This document shows positions 27,245-35,762 of a stretch of 64,000 bases of DNA, piece by piece; position 1 is the stretch's first letter; every line of letters starts with the position of its first letter. Under the pieces are notes generated by a model, which worked only from the letters and a program-made list of their open reading frames with translations, did no database searches and had not been told where the DNA came from. This DNA is from Pseudomonas rustica. GTDB lineage: Bacteria; Pseudomonadota; Gammaproteobacteria; Pseudomonadales; Pseudomonadaceae. The stretch is from positions 434,001-498,000 of the forward strand of contig NZ_JAGYHF010000005.1 in the NCBI RefSeq assembly GCF_018336155.1. Reading direction: 5' to 3'. The position numbers and the translations under genes were made by a program.

Positions 27245-27676
27245 AATCATGCGGCCCGCGCTGGGCCGCCTATCCCTTCCTGCGTCAGCCTCGCTCAGGT
27301 ATTTATTCGCTTATCGCTGTAGGCATCTTCCTGAATGCCGACGTAAAGCCAGCTGGCGGGTGCAGGTTTTTTTACATTGGGTTGTCAGTTTATTTACTGC
27401 CTTGATTGAAGTTGTTTCCGACTGATTGCAGATGTAAGTAATGTTTTTGTTGTTTTACGCTGTGAGCGCTATTTGCGTGCTGGTTTGAAATTCATATTGT
27501 TTATTGTATTTCCATGCCGCTGTTTATTGATTCGACATGTAGCCGTGTTCCTGAAAACAATTGAATTCCTTGTGGCTTGATCGCGTTGGCGGGGAGGAAT
27601 AGTTTTTCCTTGTTCAAAAGGTCAAAGCGGCCTTGTGTTACTTCAAGTCAATGGTTGATAAAAGGGGTTTTAGTGT
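27245..27676 (+). other. AT-rich region between cobJ and the toxin gene
   Basis: 432 bases with no supported gene. A perfect 7-bp hairpin (GCGGCCC/GGGCCGC, 27251-27269) follows the cobJ stop but has no T-tract. The GTTTTACGC word is at 27452-27460 and starts a small inverted repeat (CGCTGTGAGCG). A possible promoter is TTGAAA (27485) with TATTTC (27507), 16 bases apart, which would give a leader of about 160 bases. The composition drops sharply from the cob genes. Confidence 0.5.
27452..27460 (+). promoter_or_regulatory. GTTTTACGC motif upstream of the toxin gene
   Basis: Same 9-base word as at 21187 and 35711; here and at 35711 it extends to GTTTTACGCTGT. It lies 25 bases upstream of a possible -35 box and 217 bases before the toxin start. 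Shared regulation of toxin and family genes is a possibility only. Confidence 0.3.
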
Positions 27677-30600
27677 ATGAGTGAGTCAGAAGTCTCGCCG
27701 GCGAACGGCTATGTTGAATTTGTAGAACTTTTTAAACTGCAAACGCTGGAAGATGCATTGTCGGCCTATAAAAGCAGTAAGCAGCATGACGCGATCTTGC
27801 GTTATTACGCCGGCTGCGTTGCGGCAGATACGGCCTCTGAATTACTTGAGCCGTTGAGATTGTTACAGCAGGCGCTTGCCTCGTTGACTGATTCTCCTGG
27901 TGGTCGCCGTCGACGTTCAACAGAGCCCGCTGCTCCTGTAGCGGAAGAAACCAAGGCTGATGCGGAGTTGACGGTTATCAGCAACAGAATCGATGAATAC
28001 GCCACTCGCCTGGCCAACAGCGTCGAGCAACTGAATGCCTCGGCCAGGGAAGTGGTGAAGTTGCAGCACTTTGTCTGGCTTGGCGGCGGCATCGGCGATA
28101 TCCAGCGTGATTACATCAATGTCTGGACGCAGGTGCTGGGCCCCGAAGGCTATGCCTTCAAGCTTTGGTACGACAGTGATGCACTGCTGGTTCATGAAAC
28201 CAATCGGATTGTGGTGGAAGCGGCAAAGGCTGATGCCATGGCGGCCGGAGGCGCAAGCGTTTCCTCGGGATATGATTTGGCCGATCTCTACGAAGCGCGT
28301 CTGGAAGTTTTGAAACTACAACTGTTCGGGCATGTGCAGGCGGGAAAATCTGGCGCCGATGAAGCGCGAATAGACTTGCTGGTACGTGCTTACGGTCAGG
28401 ACGAAACAAGGCTACGTGAGCTGCGGCAGAAGAACCTGGTGACACTGCAGGCCATGAACCAGGATTTATTGCGGTTAGTTGATGTGCGTGAGAAGGACTA
28501 TTCATTCCCGCTTGTGGATATCTATGAACGTGAATTGAACATGCGTGGCAATCTGGCGGCGGCGGGCGATGTTCTACGCTACCAGGTGTTATTCAATGAA
28601 GGCGGAACTTACAGCGATGTAGATTACTTGCCGCCGTTCAAGAAGATGCTGGGCGAAGTTCACGTCGATATGATCCCGGGAGCTAAGCCCGCGCTGGCGG
28701 TACTGCAATTGATCCTTGATCGTAACCCGCATTTTATGCCCGGTCGTCAGGCTTTACGCGACCGCTACAACAGTTATGCAGAGGATATTCCGGCGGAGTT
28801 ATTACCTGAAATTGAGGCGTTTGCTGCCAGCGGCCCTTTGTTGAAGGACGTGTTTGCCGCCCCCGAACCTCGTGTAGCCATTCCCGACGCATTGCGGGCT
28901 GCTTACGTTGATAATTCCGCTTTGACCAATGCTTTTTTGATCGCTCACGCAGGCGCGGCGAGTTTGGAGGCTGTTACATCGCGTGTGCGATTCATGTACG
29001 AGTTGATGGATCAGTACAGAGATGCATTGATTGAGCAGCGAGTACCTGCGCTCGACGTTGACACCCAAATTCGGATTGCTACTGATGTGATCGTTGGCGC
29101 ACCGGGATTTAATGAGCTACCTCGTGAAATTCAGCACTACCTTCTGGCTCGAATACAAGATTTCCTCGGTTACTTTGGCGAAGGGGTGACACCCAATGCT
29201 AAAGGCACCATTCATTTGACCGGGCCGGGCGTAATGCGCACGGGGATGTCAGTCTACGAAGCAGCCCATTTCACGCCCCGCGCTGCAGCGGTGTTCAGCA
29301 AGCAGGCGAAGTTGCAGGACGGGTTCAACTACTTCACTGAAGAAGAGCAGGATCACAGCTGGCACGAGAAGTTTTCTGACTTCGAACAGTGGCGTTTGAG
29401 TGAACATAAAAAATCGCAGGAAGGCGTATTCAAGGCCCGCTATGTCGGCGATGTCGCTGAGCTGCTCAAACGCCAGAGCATCGAATTCGATGAAGGCTGG
29501 CCCGTCATCGAAGGTCGTTATGTGCTGGCAACCGATATCCTTCAGAACCTCGCCGAAGGGCTTGGCGAACCTTTCTTGCGGGCGATGCGTGAAGGCTTCA
29601 CCGGCACCGTGGGCTTTGCCCGTCTGGTGCCGCTGGGTTTTGATCAGCGTCAGGCCATTGTCGCGCAGAAGACCAACGTTTTCGCCCCTGCTTCAGGCGC
29701 TACCGCAGAGACCCGCGATCTGCCACTGGATGAATTCCTGCAGCGATACGCCAAGGGCACGTTCGGGCTAGAGCAACTCAGTCCTTGCCAGCGCCTGTTG
29801 CTCGGCTCGTTGCTGGGTGCGCCGAGCCTGGACAAACACAGCTTTGAAGCGCTTGTCGTGGAACTCGATAACCTCGCCAACGGTGTTTCGGAGCTGGGCA
29901 TCTCAAATCGTTATGCGGTCATCGAACGTGAGCTGTTCAAGCGTCAGGCACCGGCGTTTCTCGCCGGGCTGAAACGCCCGCCGGCCTCGCTTCCGGCCCA
30001 CGATGAAACGGCATTGACGTTGAAGAAGTATGCGCTGGAGCAACCACTGACACTGAGTCAGTGGGGGGAACATGTCGCGCGCATCCAGCAGGTGGCGAAG
30101 CTCGAGTTTCGCGACCGTATCGTCGAGCGCCTGAGTGATGTGCTCGACAGCTTCCACGGTGCCGACACCAAACTGGTGCCTCAGGATCTGTTGCTGGAAG
30201 GAGCGGGCGACACCATCGGTGGCCGCTGCTACCCGCTGGCACTGGTGATGGCGGCTGCCCTGCATCAGGGCGCTGACGCCATGAACACCCTGCGCGAGCG
30301 TTTCTACCTGGGCGTAATCGAGCCTTCTGATCGCGACTCGATGGCGTTTTTGCAAGTACTTGAAGAATTGCGCGATGAAAGCCTGGCTGATTCTGGCAGC
30401 GCCCTTGAGCGTTCAACGCTGGAGCAGGTGGTGGGCCTGCTGGAGGACGCGGATGCTACTCGCACGATCATGCTCAACTCTGACAATCACGCCATGCTGG
30501 TCGCTAAAACGCGGACTGGCGAGGGCAGCGCCTATCACTTTTACGATCCCAACTTTGGCGTCTTCGAATTTGCCCAGGCGCAGCCGTTTCGCGAGGCGCT

Positions 30601-33600
30601 GGAACGCTTTTTCATTGAGCATGAAATGGCTCGTCACTACGCCACGTTCGGCGAATTGTCCGCACCGACATTTGATCTGATCGAGCTGAATGCTGAACGC
30701 GTCGGGGCGCTCGTCGTGCCGTCGGGGTTGCAGGTGAACGAACTGCTGGCGCCGGGAGCACTGCGCGAAAGGCCGCTGTTGCCCGGGCGCCAGCGCCTGA
30801 CCAGTGCGCGCGGGCAGTCGCTGGTGAACAACATCAATCTGGGCAACAGCCTGCGTGATCTGGACGGTCACTGGTGGGCACAACAGATCGAGCAGGCCAC
30901 CCGCCGACTGCAAATCGACAACCAACTGACAGCAAGCTTTGCGCCGGTGTTTGATTCGCTGGAAGTGACGCCGACGGGTGACTATCACCTCAGCCTGGTC
31001 AACCTCGAGGATCCGCAGCAGTGGGTGAAAGTCACCACCCGCGATCATGGGTTCTTGCGCATCAAACAGTTCTTGAGCGAGCGTTTTGCCAGTCTCGCCC
31101 GACAGCCTGTGTCCGCTGGCAGTCCGCCGGATCCGACCGAAGCCGGCAGCGTCCACACCCTCAACGCCGGGTTTACCATTCAGGCATTGATGCATGCACT
31201 GCGTTCGCGCGAGGGTGATACGCGGGAGCTGACCATGGCGGTGCGTTTGCACGCCTACATCAACTACGCGCAGTTGCTGCACGGCAACGTGGTGGATATC
31301 GCCGGTGTCATCCAATTGGTGCGTCAGGCGCTGGCGCAGGAAAAACTCATCGCCCAGACCAGTACATCGGTGATCGGCGAAGCCCTTGGGCACGTCGCCG
31401 GCGAAGGCGTTGGCGCAGTATTGGGGCTGGCCAACGTCGGGTTTGATATCTATCAGTTGAGCGAGGCGGGCAGTGATGCCGAGAAGGCGCGCTTCGGCAC
31501 CCAACTGGCGTTTGACTCCGCCAGTTTGCTGGTCACCGGTTCCGGACTGATCGCGGCAGCCGCCGGCGCAGGCACGGCGGCGGCGGTGCTCGGCGGCGCC
31601 GGGGTGATTCTGGGCGGACTGGCCATCGGTGTCGGCGCATTGGTTGAAGGATTCGCCGGTATTTTTGAACGGGCCAGGCAAGTCGGGTTGTTCTTTTACG
31701 AGTTCGATAAAGCCGTTCGGCAGGGCGGTTATCGTCTGGATCCGCAGAGCAAGGCGTGGTCGGCCCACGCCTCGCTGGTGGTCGAGTCCGTTGACCTGCT
31801 GACCGGCCAGCTACGTCTGGGCAGCCCTCAACTGTTTCCGCTGCGTGATCATTTCGGGGTTCCGGACTACGAGGTTGATTTCACCCGTAGTGTGGATATT
31901 CGCCAAGGCCTGGAGTTGCCGCAGACGTTGGCTTTTTCGCCGCAGGCAGGCGACTTGATCGTCCTGCCCTGTACGCCGAAAACCTGGTATGGCTACGGCT
32001 ACAAAGCCTTTCCGTTCGCCAATGAATTACACACCGAAGGCTTCGAGCTGGCGCGTCGCCTGGAGAAACCCGGGGCCGATGGCAAGCGCAGGTTTCTGTT
32101 TTCGTTCTACTCGTTTCCCAGTGAGTACCTGGTCGCAGACATGGCGCCGGTCTACAAACCCTCATCGATTGAAGTGCGGCTGGACACTGTCGAACGAACG
32201 CTGGTGGTGCCGGTGTTGCCGAAAAACTGGCACGGCTTGATCAGTTACGACATTGCCGGTCGCGGAGCGCCGTGCACCTTGCTGCTCAATCCCGGGGTCA
32301 GCCTGGAATTCACCGGCACTCATCTGGCCACCACACGCTGGACATTGCTGGCGAGCTGGGCGACGCAAGCTGATCTCAGCTTGTCCGGCGACCGGCTGGA
32401 TATCGGTGAGATGAGCCTGTGCTTCGACGACGTCAATCTGCATGAGGTCAGCCTCAAACTGGCCGATCAGGTCCTGCGTATCGACTTCACGCAGCAGACG
32501 CTGCTGCTGGTTTCAGCAGATCTGCAGCCGGGCATGATGGATCCGCGCACGCTGCATGCGCACTTCAAGAAACTCGCCCATGAGCATCGCCTGGCGTTGC
32601 CCTATACGCCGGTGCATAACTATCGGGTGCCCTTCGAAGACCCTGGCCAACCGCGCGACACGACGGCGTTCTACGACGCCCGAGAGGATCGCTTCATCTA
32701 CATTCGCGATGAAGACCTGCCGTCAGCCGATGAGGCCCAGTTGGGTATGGTCATGGGCCAGGATGCGTTCTTTTACCAACCCGACAGTTTCCTGGTCTGG
32801 CAGGTCGATGTCGTCACCGGTCTGATCAGCCATCACTACCGCCTGCTGGCGAGCGTCACGGGCAGCCGCATCACTCGCTGCGAGCCTGTTGCCGGTGGCG
32901 CCGTACAGGTGACGCAGGAGATACCTCGCGCCGGTCAGGCTGCAGATGTGCTGAGCTACCTGATCCGCGATGGCGAGGTGTATCTGACTTCATTGGTACG
33001 CGGGCCGGACAGTGCATTGCAGGCGCTTTTCAGTGCGACACCGACGTTGTCCGACTGGTCGCTGGTGTTCGGTGAGTTCTACACATTGCGCGAGCGCGAA
33101 CACACCGCAACCGCTGTCGTCGTCAATTGGCAGCCGGCGCCGATCGTCTCGGTCTGCTGGGCGATCGATTCGACCCAGCGCGATATGGCGTGGGTGCGTC
33201 ATGAGGATCGTCTGATCATTCGTCCGCCGGCGCGTCGGCACCATGCTCGCGGTTGGGCCGACTCGATCAAAAATATGCAGGACCTGTCGTTGCTGGTGCC
33301 GTCAGGCGGTCAGCAGGATTTGTTCGTCGTCTACGACAAACTGCACAAACGCCTGTTGCGCTTGCAGCGCAATCAGAGCGCGCAAGCGGGGGCACACTGG
33401 TCGCAGGAAAATATCTGGGTCGACGGATTGCAAAACATTCTGGCCACAGACCACGGTTACGTGGCGCTGAGTGAGAACGGGCTGTGCTTCGACGTGACGA
33501 ATGATGGTCAGCTGGCGCTCAGTGGCCTGGCCGAATCGTGGTTCAAACAGCGCCCTGAGTGGTGGGCGCACTTGGCAGAGGTCGCGGCGAAACACCCCGT

Positions 33601-34798
33601 TACCCGTTTTGCGCTGCTGGGATTGAGCAACGCCGCCGGTGATGCAAAGTTGTGTGCCTGGTACGTCGACGATCGTTTGTTGCTCGCCGACCTGGGGCCG
33701 GGTGCTCATGTTCGTCTGCTCGGGGTTACGCCGGACCGGCAGGCCGCCTGGTTGTTCGAGGTTGATAGCGGTGTCATCTATCGCCAGGGTTTCATCGCGG
33801 CTGATCGACTGTCAGCAGCGTTCGGTCAGGGGACTCGGCTGTTACAGGCTGACAGGCTGCCGGCACCCCAACGGCGGTGGGCGGATTGGCCTTTTGTCGA
33901 TGTGACGGCCAAGGGTGCAGAGCTTAGAGGCGTTACCGCGCAAGGTCTGATTATGACCTTGCAGCAGGACCAGCCCGCGTTGCTGACCGGCGTCGAAAGC
34001 CAATGGGTTTCGACGCATGAAGACAGGTTGCTGGCTGACCTTGCGGCACTGGCGAACTCCCATCGACACGTGGATTTCCTGTCCGTCGACACGCCGCAGA
34101 AAGTCCAATGGTACGTCGCCGCCAGCGGGCAATTGCTCGGGGTTGATCGTGCGTTGGTGCAGCCTTCCAGTGCTTTGCTTGGGACGCGGCAGCAAGGCCA
34201 TGCACTGATGCTCCATGACCCGGCGCGGGGTGTGGTTCAAGCCTTTCCGGGCGAAACCCGAATCGGGCCACTGCCTTATGCTCGACGTGACACTGACGTG
34301 ATGACGCTGGAGGGTGAGCAGTTGATCGGCGATGTTTTGCCTTTGCTTCCCGACGATGTCAAAACCCTGGTATTGCGCCTGGGGCAGGGCGCCGTGACGT
34401 ATCGACTGTCGCGGGGAGCCTGGCTGAGGCTGGATTCGCTGGTGCTCGATTGCCGACCGGCCTTGGCCGGTAAGCCAGCGATTCCCGGCAAGTTGATCTG
34501 GGAGCTGGATGATCCCGGCAAGTTGCTGCTGAGCATCGTTGGCGAACATCTGGTGCTGATCGAACCGGACAGTGGCCACGCGGTGATCATCCGGGAAGCC
34601 TGCGCAGCTGATGTCAGCTTGCGTGGCGAGGTTGTCCTGGCGTTTGCCGGCTATCGCTCGCTGCTTGTGTCTGCGCTGGTCGCGGCGATCGCTGATTTGG
34701 GGGCCGCCGCAACAGGCGTGTCGCTGGAAGAACTGGTGGGGCGTGCGACCAATTCGGTCGAGGTGGCGCCTGCCGACCTGGATGCCTTGATCGATTGA
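27677..34798 (+). CDS. Large clostridial-toxin-like glycosyltransferase toxin with C58-type protease and pore-forming region
   Basis: 2373 residues, no signal peptide. Residues ~1-95 are helical (membrane-targeting type). Residues ~125-640 match the TcdA/TcdB GT44 domain: FVWLGGG (W134), NLAAAGDVLRYQVLFNEGG, and the D314-V315-D316 metal motif; the conserved Asp and Arg before it, an Asn in ALTNAFLIAH and a late Trp in HSWHEKF also align. Residues ~830-970 look like a C58 (YopT/AvrPphB) protease: C851 (GGRCYPLAL), H938 (DNHAMLV), D957 (YDPNFG). Residues ~1159-1560 match the TcdB delivery region (VHTLNAGFTIQALM, hydrophobic 1279-1331, DLIVLPCTPKTW). The last ~800 residues are Trp-rich strands without CROP repeats. 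Family members modify Rho/Ras GTPases; target and export route here are unknown. Confidence 0.9.
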   Translation: MSESEVSPANGYVEFVELFKLQTLEDALSAYKSSKQHDAILRYYAGCVAADTASELLEPLRLLQQALASLTDSPGGRRRRSTEPAAPVAEETKADAELTVISNRIDEYATRLANSVEQLNASAREVVKLQHFVWLGGGIGDIQRDYINVWTQVLGPEGYAFKLWYDSDALLVHETNRIVVEAAKADAMAAGGASVSSGYDLADLYEARLEVLKLQLFGHVQAGKSGADEARIDLLVRAYGQDETRLRELRQKNLVTLQAMNQDLLRLVDVREKDYSFPLVDIYERELNMRGNLAAAGDVLRYQVLFNEGGTYSDVDYLPPFKKMLGEVHVDMIPGAKPALAVLQLILDRNPHFMPGRQALRDRYNSYAEDIPAELLPEIEAFAASGPLLKDVFAAPEPRVAIPDALRAAYVDNSALTNAFLIAHAGAASLEAVTSRVRFMYELMDQYRDALIEQRVPALDVDTQIRIATDVIVGAPGFNELPREIQHYLLARIQDFLGYFGEGVTPNAKGTIHLTGPGVMRTGMSVYEAAHFTPRAAAVFSKQAKLQDGFNYFTEEEQDHSWHEKFSDFEQWRLSEHKKSQEGVFKARYVGDVAELLKRQSIEFDEGWPVIEGRYVLATDILQNLAEGLGEPFLRAMREGFTGTVGFARLVPLGFDQRQAIVAQKTNVFAPASGATAETRDLPLDEFLQRYAKGTFGLEQLSPCQRLLLGSLLGAPSLDKHSFEALVVELDNLANGVSELGISNRYAVIERELFKRQAPAFLAGLKRPPASLPAHDETALTLKKYALEQPLTLSQWGEHVARIQQVAKLEFRDRIVERLSDVLDSFHGADTKLVPQDLLLEGAGDTIGGRCYPLALVMAAALHQGADAMNTLRERFYLGVIEPSDRDSMAFLQVLEELRDESLADSGSALERSTLEQVVGLLEDADATRTIMLNSDNHAMLVAKTRTGEGSAYHFYDPNFGVFEFAQAQPFREALERFFIEHEMARHYATFGELSAPTFDLIELNAERVGALVVPSGLQVNELLAPGALRERPLLPGRQRLTSARGQSLVNNINLGNSLRDLDGHWWAQQIEQATRRLQIDNQLTASFAPVFDSLEVTPTGDYHLSLVNLEDPQQWVKVTTRDHGFLRIKQFLSERFASLARQPVSAGSPPDPTEAGSVHTLNAGFTIQALMHALRSREGDTRELTMAVRLHAYINYAQLLHGNVVDIAGVIQLVRQALAQEKLIAQTSTSVIGEALGHVAGEGVGAVLGLANVGFDIYQLSEAGSDAEKARFGTQLAFDSASLLVTGSGLIAAAAGAGTAAAVLGGAGVILGGLAIGVGALVEGFAGIFERARQVGLFFYEFDKAVRQGGYRLDPQSKAWSAHASLVVESVDLLTGQLRLGSPQLFPLRDHFGVPDYEVDFTRSVDIRQGLELPQTLAFSPQAGDLIVLPCTPKTWYGYGYKAFPFANELHTEGFELARRLEKPGADGKRRFLFSFYSFPSEYLVADMAPVYKPSSIEVRLDTVERTLVVPVLPKNWHGLISYDIAGRGAPCTLLLNPGVSLEFTGTHLATTRWTLLASWATQADLSLSGDRLDIGEMSLCFDDVNLHEVSLKLADQVLRIDFTQQTLLLVSADLQPGMMDPRTLHAHFKKLAHEHRLALPYTPVHNYRVPFEDPGQPRDTTAFYDAREDRFIYIRDEDLPSADEAQLGMVMGQDAFFYQPDSFLVWQVDVVTGLISHHYRLLASVTGSRITRCEPVAGGAVQVTQEIPRAGQAADVLSYLIRDGEVYLTSLVRGPDSALQALFSATPTLSDWSLVFGEFYTLREREHTATAVVVNWQPAPIVSVCWAIDSTQRDMAWVRHEDRLIIRPPARRHHARGWADSIKNMQDLSLLVPSGGQQDLFVVYDKLHKRLLRLQRNQSAQAGAHWSQENIWVDGLQNILATDHGYVALSENGLCFDVTNDGQLALSGLAESWFKQRPEWWAHLAEVAAKHPVTRFALLGLSNAAGDAKLCAWYVDDRLLLADLGPGAHVRLLGVTPDRQAAWLFEVDSGVIYRQGFIAADRLSAAFGQGTRLLQADRLPAPQRRWADWPFVDVTAKGAELRGVTAQGLIMTLQQDQPALLTGVESQWVSTHEDRLLADLAALANSHRHVDFLSVDTPQKVQWYVAASGQLLGVDRALVQPSSALLGTRQQGHALMLHDPARGVVQAFPGETRIGPLPYARRDTDVMTLEGEQLIGDVLPLLPDDVKTLVLRLGQGAVTYRLSRGAWLRLDSLVLDCRPALAGKPAIPGKLIWELDDPGKLLLSIVGEHLVLIEPDSGHAVIIREACAADVSLRGEVVLAFAGYRSLLVSALVAAIADLGAAATGVSLEELVGRATNSVEVAPADLDALID

Positions 34799-34819
34799 AA
34801 ATGACGCCATTGTGCGTGC

Positions 34820-34852
34820 CCCGGTTTGGCCAGCGCCGCCAAACCGGGTTTT
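34820..34852 (+). terminator. Intrinsic terminator after the toxin gene
   Basis: A perfect 11-bp stem CCCGGTTTGGC/GCCAAACCGGG with a 7-base loop followed by TTTT, 21 bases past the toxin stop. Gene D, on the other strand, stops just beyond it; on that strand no T-tract follows the stem, so it serves mainly the toxin transcript. Confidence 0.88.
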
Positions 34853-34862
34853 CCTGGCCGGT

Positions 34863-35519
34863 TTATGAGCGTTTCTTGCGCAAGGCAAAGCGCTGTGCAG
34901 TCAGTTTTTTGCGTAAAACTTCAAATAGACGCATTTTTTGTTCATCAAGGATATTTCGATCAAGAACAAAAAAAGCCTTGCGTTGAAGGAGGGTCGTCGA
35001 GGTCTCCTCCCACTTCCAGAATAGAAACTTGCTTTGCTTCACTTTGCTGATCAGTTCGAGTTGGAAGACCGCCAGATGAAGATTTCCTTTGGAATCATAA
35101 TGAGTGGGGGCCACTTGAAAGCGCCGCCCCATGGAACTCTCTTTATCGAATGAAACCAGGGCCGTCTCGTCCGAACTCAATGCGTCTAAGGTATCAATCA
35201 TCGCGTTTCCCTGAGGGCGGCCATTGAATAATTCAATATTTTGCACCAAATGATCGGCGATGGTCCCGGAGATATTGTGTTGTTGGGTCTCTGTATATCG
35301 CCCCCCGTCCAAGGCTTTCCATCCAAAATATTGCAGGTTGGAATAGTACTCTTGAGCCCACTCCAGAGAATCGCCAAAACGACTGGTACTTCTTTCGGAG
35401 AGCATTGTTACGATGCGAGTGCAATCCGTCAGATAGTCATAATCTTCTATCGGCAGGCTTCCGATGAGCGAGATCAAGTTGTGGTTTTCGAGGATGCCCG
35501 TTGGTGTTTCGTTGTTCAT
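34863..35519 (-). CDS. Unknown protein D of the toxin-linked family (set 2)
   Basis: 218 residues, on the opposite strand to the toxin and convergent with it. An AAGAGA ribosome site precedes the ATG. The family motif is exact: W54, Y59 and S60 near the Tyr position, G66, W67. The C-terminal part (SKFLFWKWEETSTTLLQRKAFFVLD, then a basic helix) aligns well with protein A (NYLFWTVQHSGAQLDIQSRRFAI). The end is very basic (QRFALRKKRS). No signal peptide and no recognised domain. An immunity, chaperone or regulatory role is possible but not shown. Confidence 0.73.
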   Translation of the reverse strand: MNNETPTGILENHNLISLIGSLPIEDYDYLTDCTRIVTMLSERSTSRFGDSLEWAQEYYSNLQYFGWKALDGGRYTETQQHNISGTIADHLVQNIELFNGRPQGNAMIDTLDALSSDETALVSFDKESSMGRRFQVAPTHYDSKGNLHLAVFQLELISKVKQSKFLFWKWEETSTTLLQRKAFFVLDRNILDEQKMRLFEVLRKKLTAQRFALRKKRS

Positions 35520-35710
35520 TGTTTTCTCTTAAGGATTAGATTCTGTTCGGTGTGGTGGCTGTTTGTCGTGGTTGATATTGGCAAGTATTACTGGCTCTGG
35601 CTTGAAGTTGTTGTGAGAAATTATTTGTTGGTTGTGTTGGCGTTCTAGGGTGGTTAATAACATTGTGAATTAACGTGATGTTGTTGGTTTTTGTTTGATG
35701 GGTTAGTTTC

Positions 35711-35719
35711 GTTTTACGC
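35711..35719 (+). promoter_or_regulatory. GTTTTACGC motif upstream of gene E
   Basis: Third copy of the word, 44 bases before the gene E start, in the AT-rich 243-base interval between the divergent genes D and E. This interval must hold both promoters; nothing else was recognised in it. Confidence 0.3.
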
Positions 35720-35762
35720 TGTCACTTCGATGCGTTATTAATCAAAAGGAGTTTGAGTTTTT

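Noticed and set aside
32000..34798. CROP-type choline-binding repeats in the toxin C-terminus
   Set aside because: No YYF or GW-type 20-30 residue repeats were found.
34863..35519. Gene D as a proven immunity protein for the toxin
   Set aside because: Large clostridial-type toxins act on eukaryotic cells and need no bacterial immunity protein; only position suggests a link.
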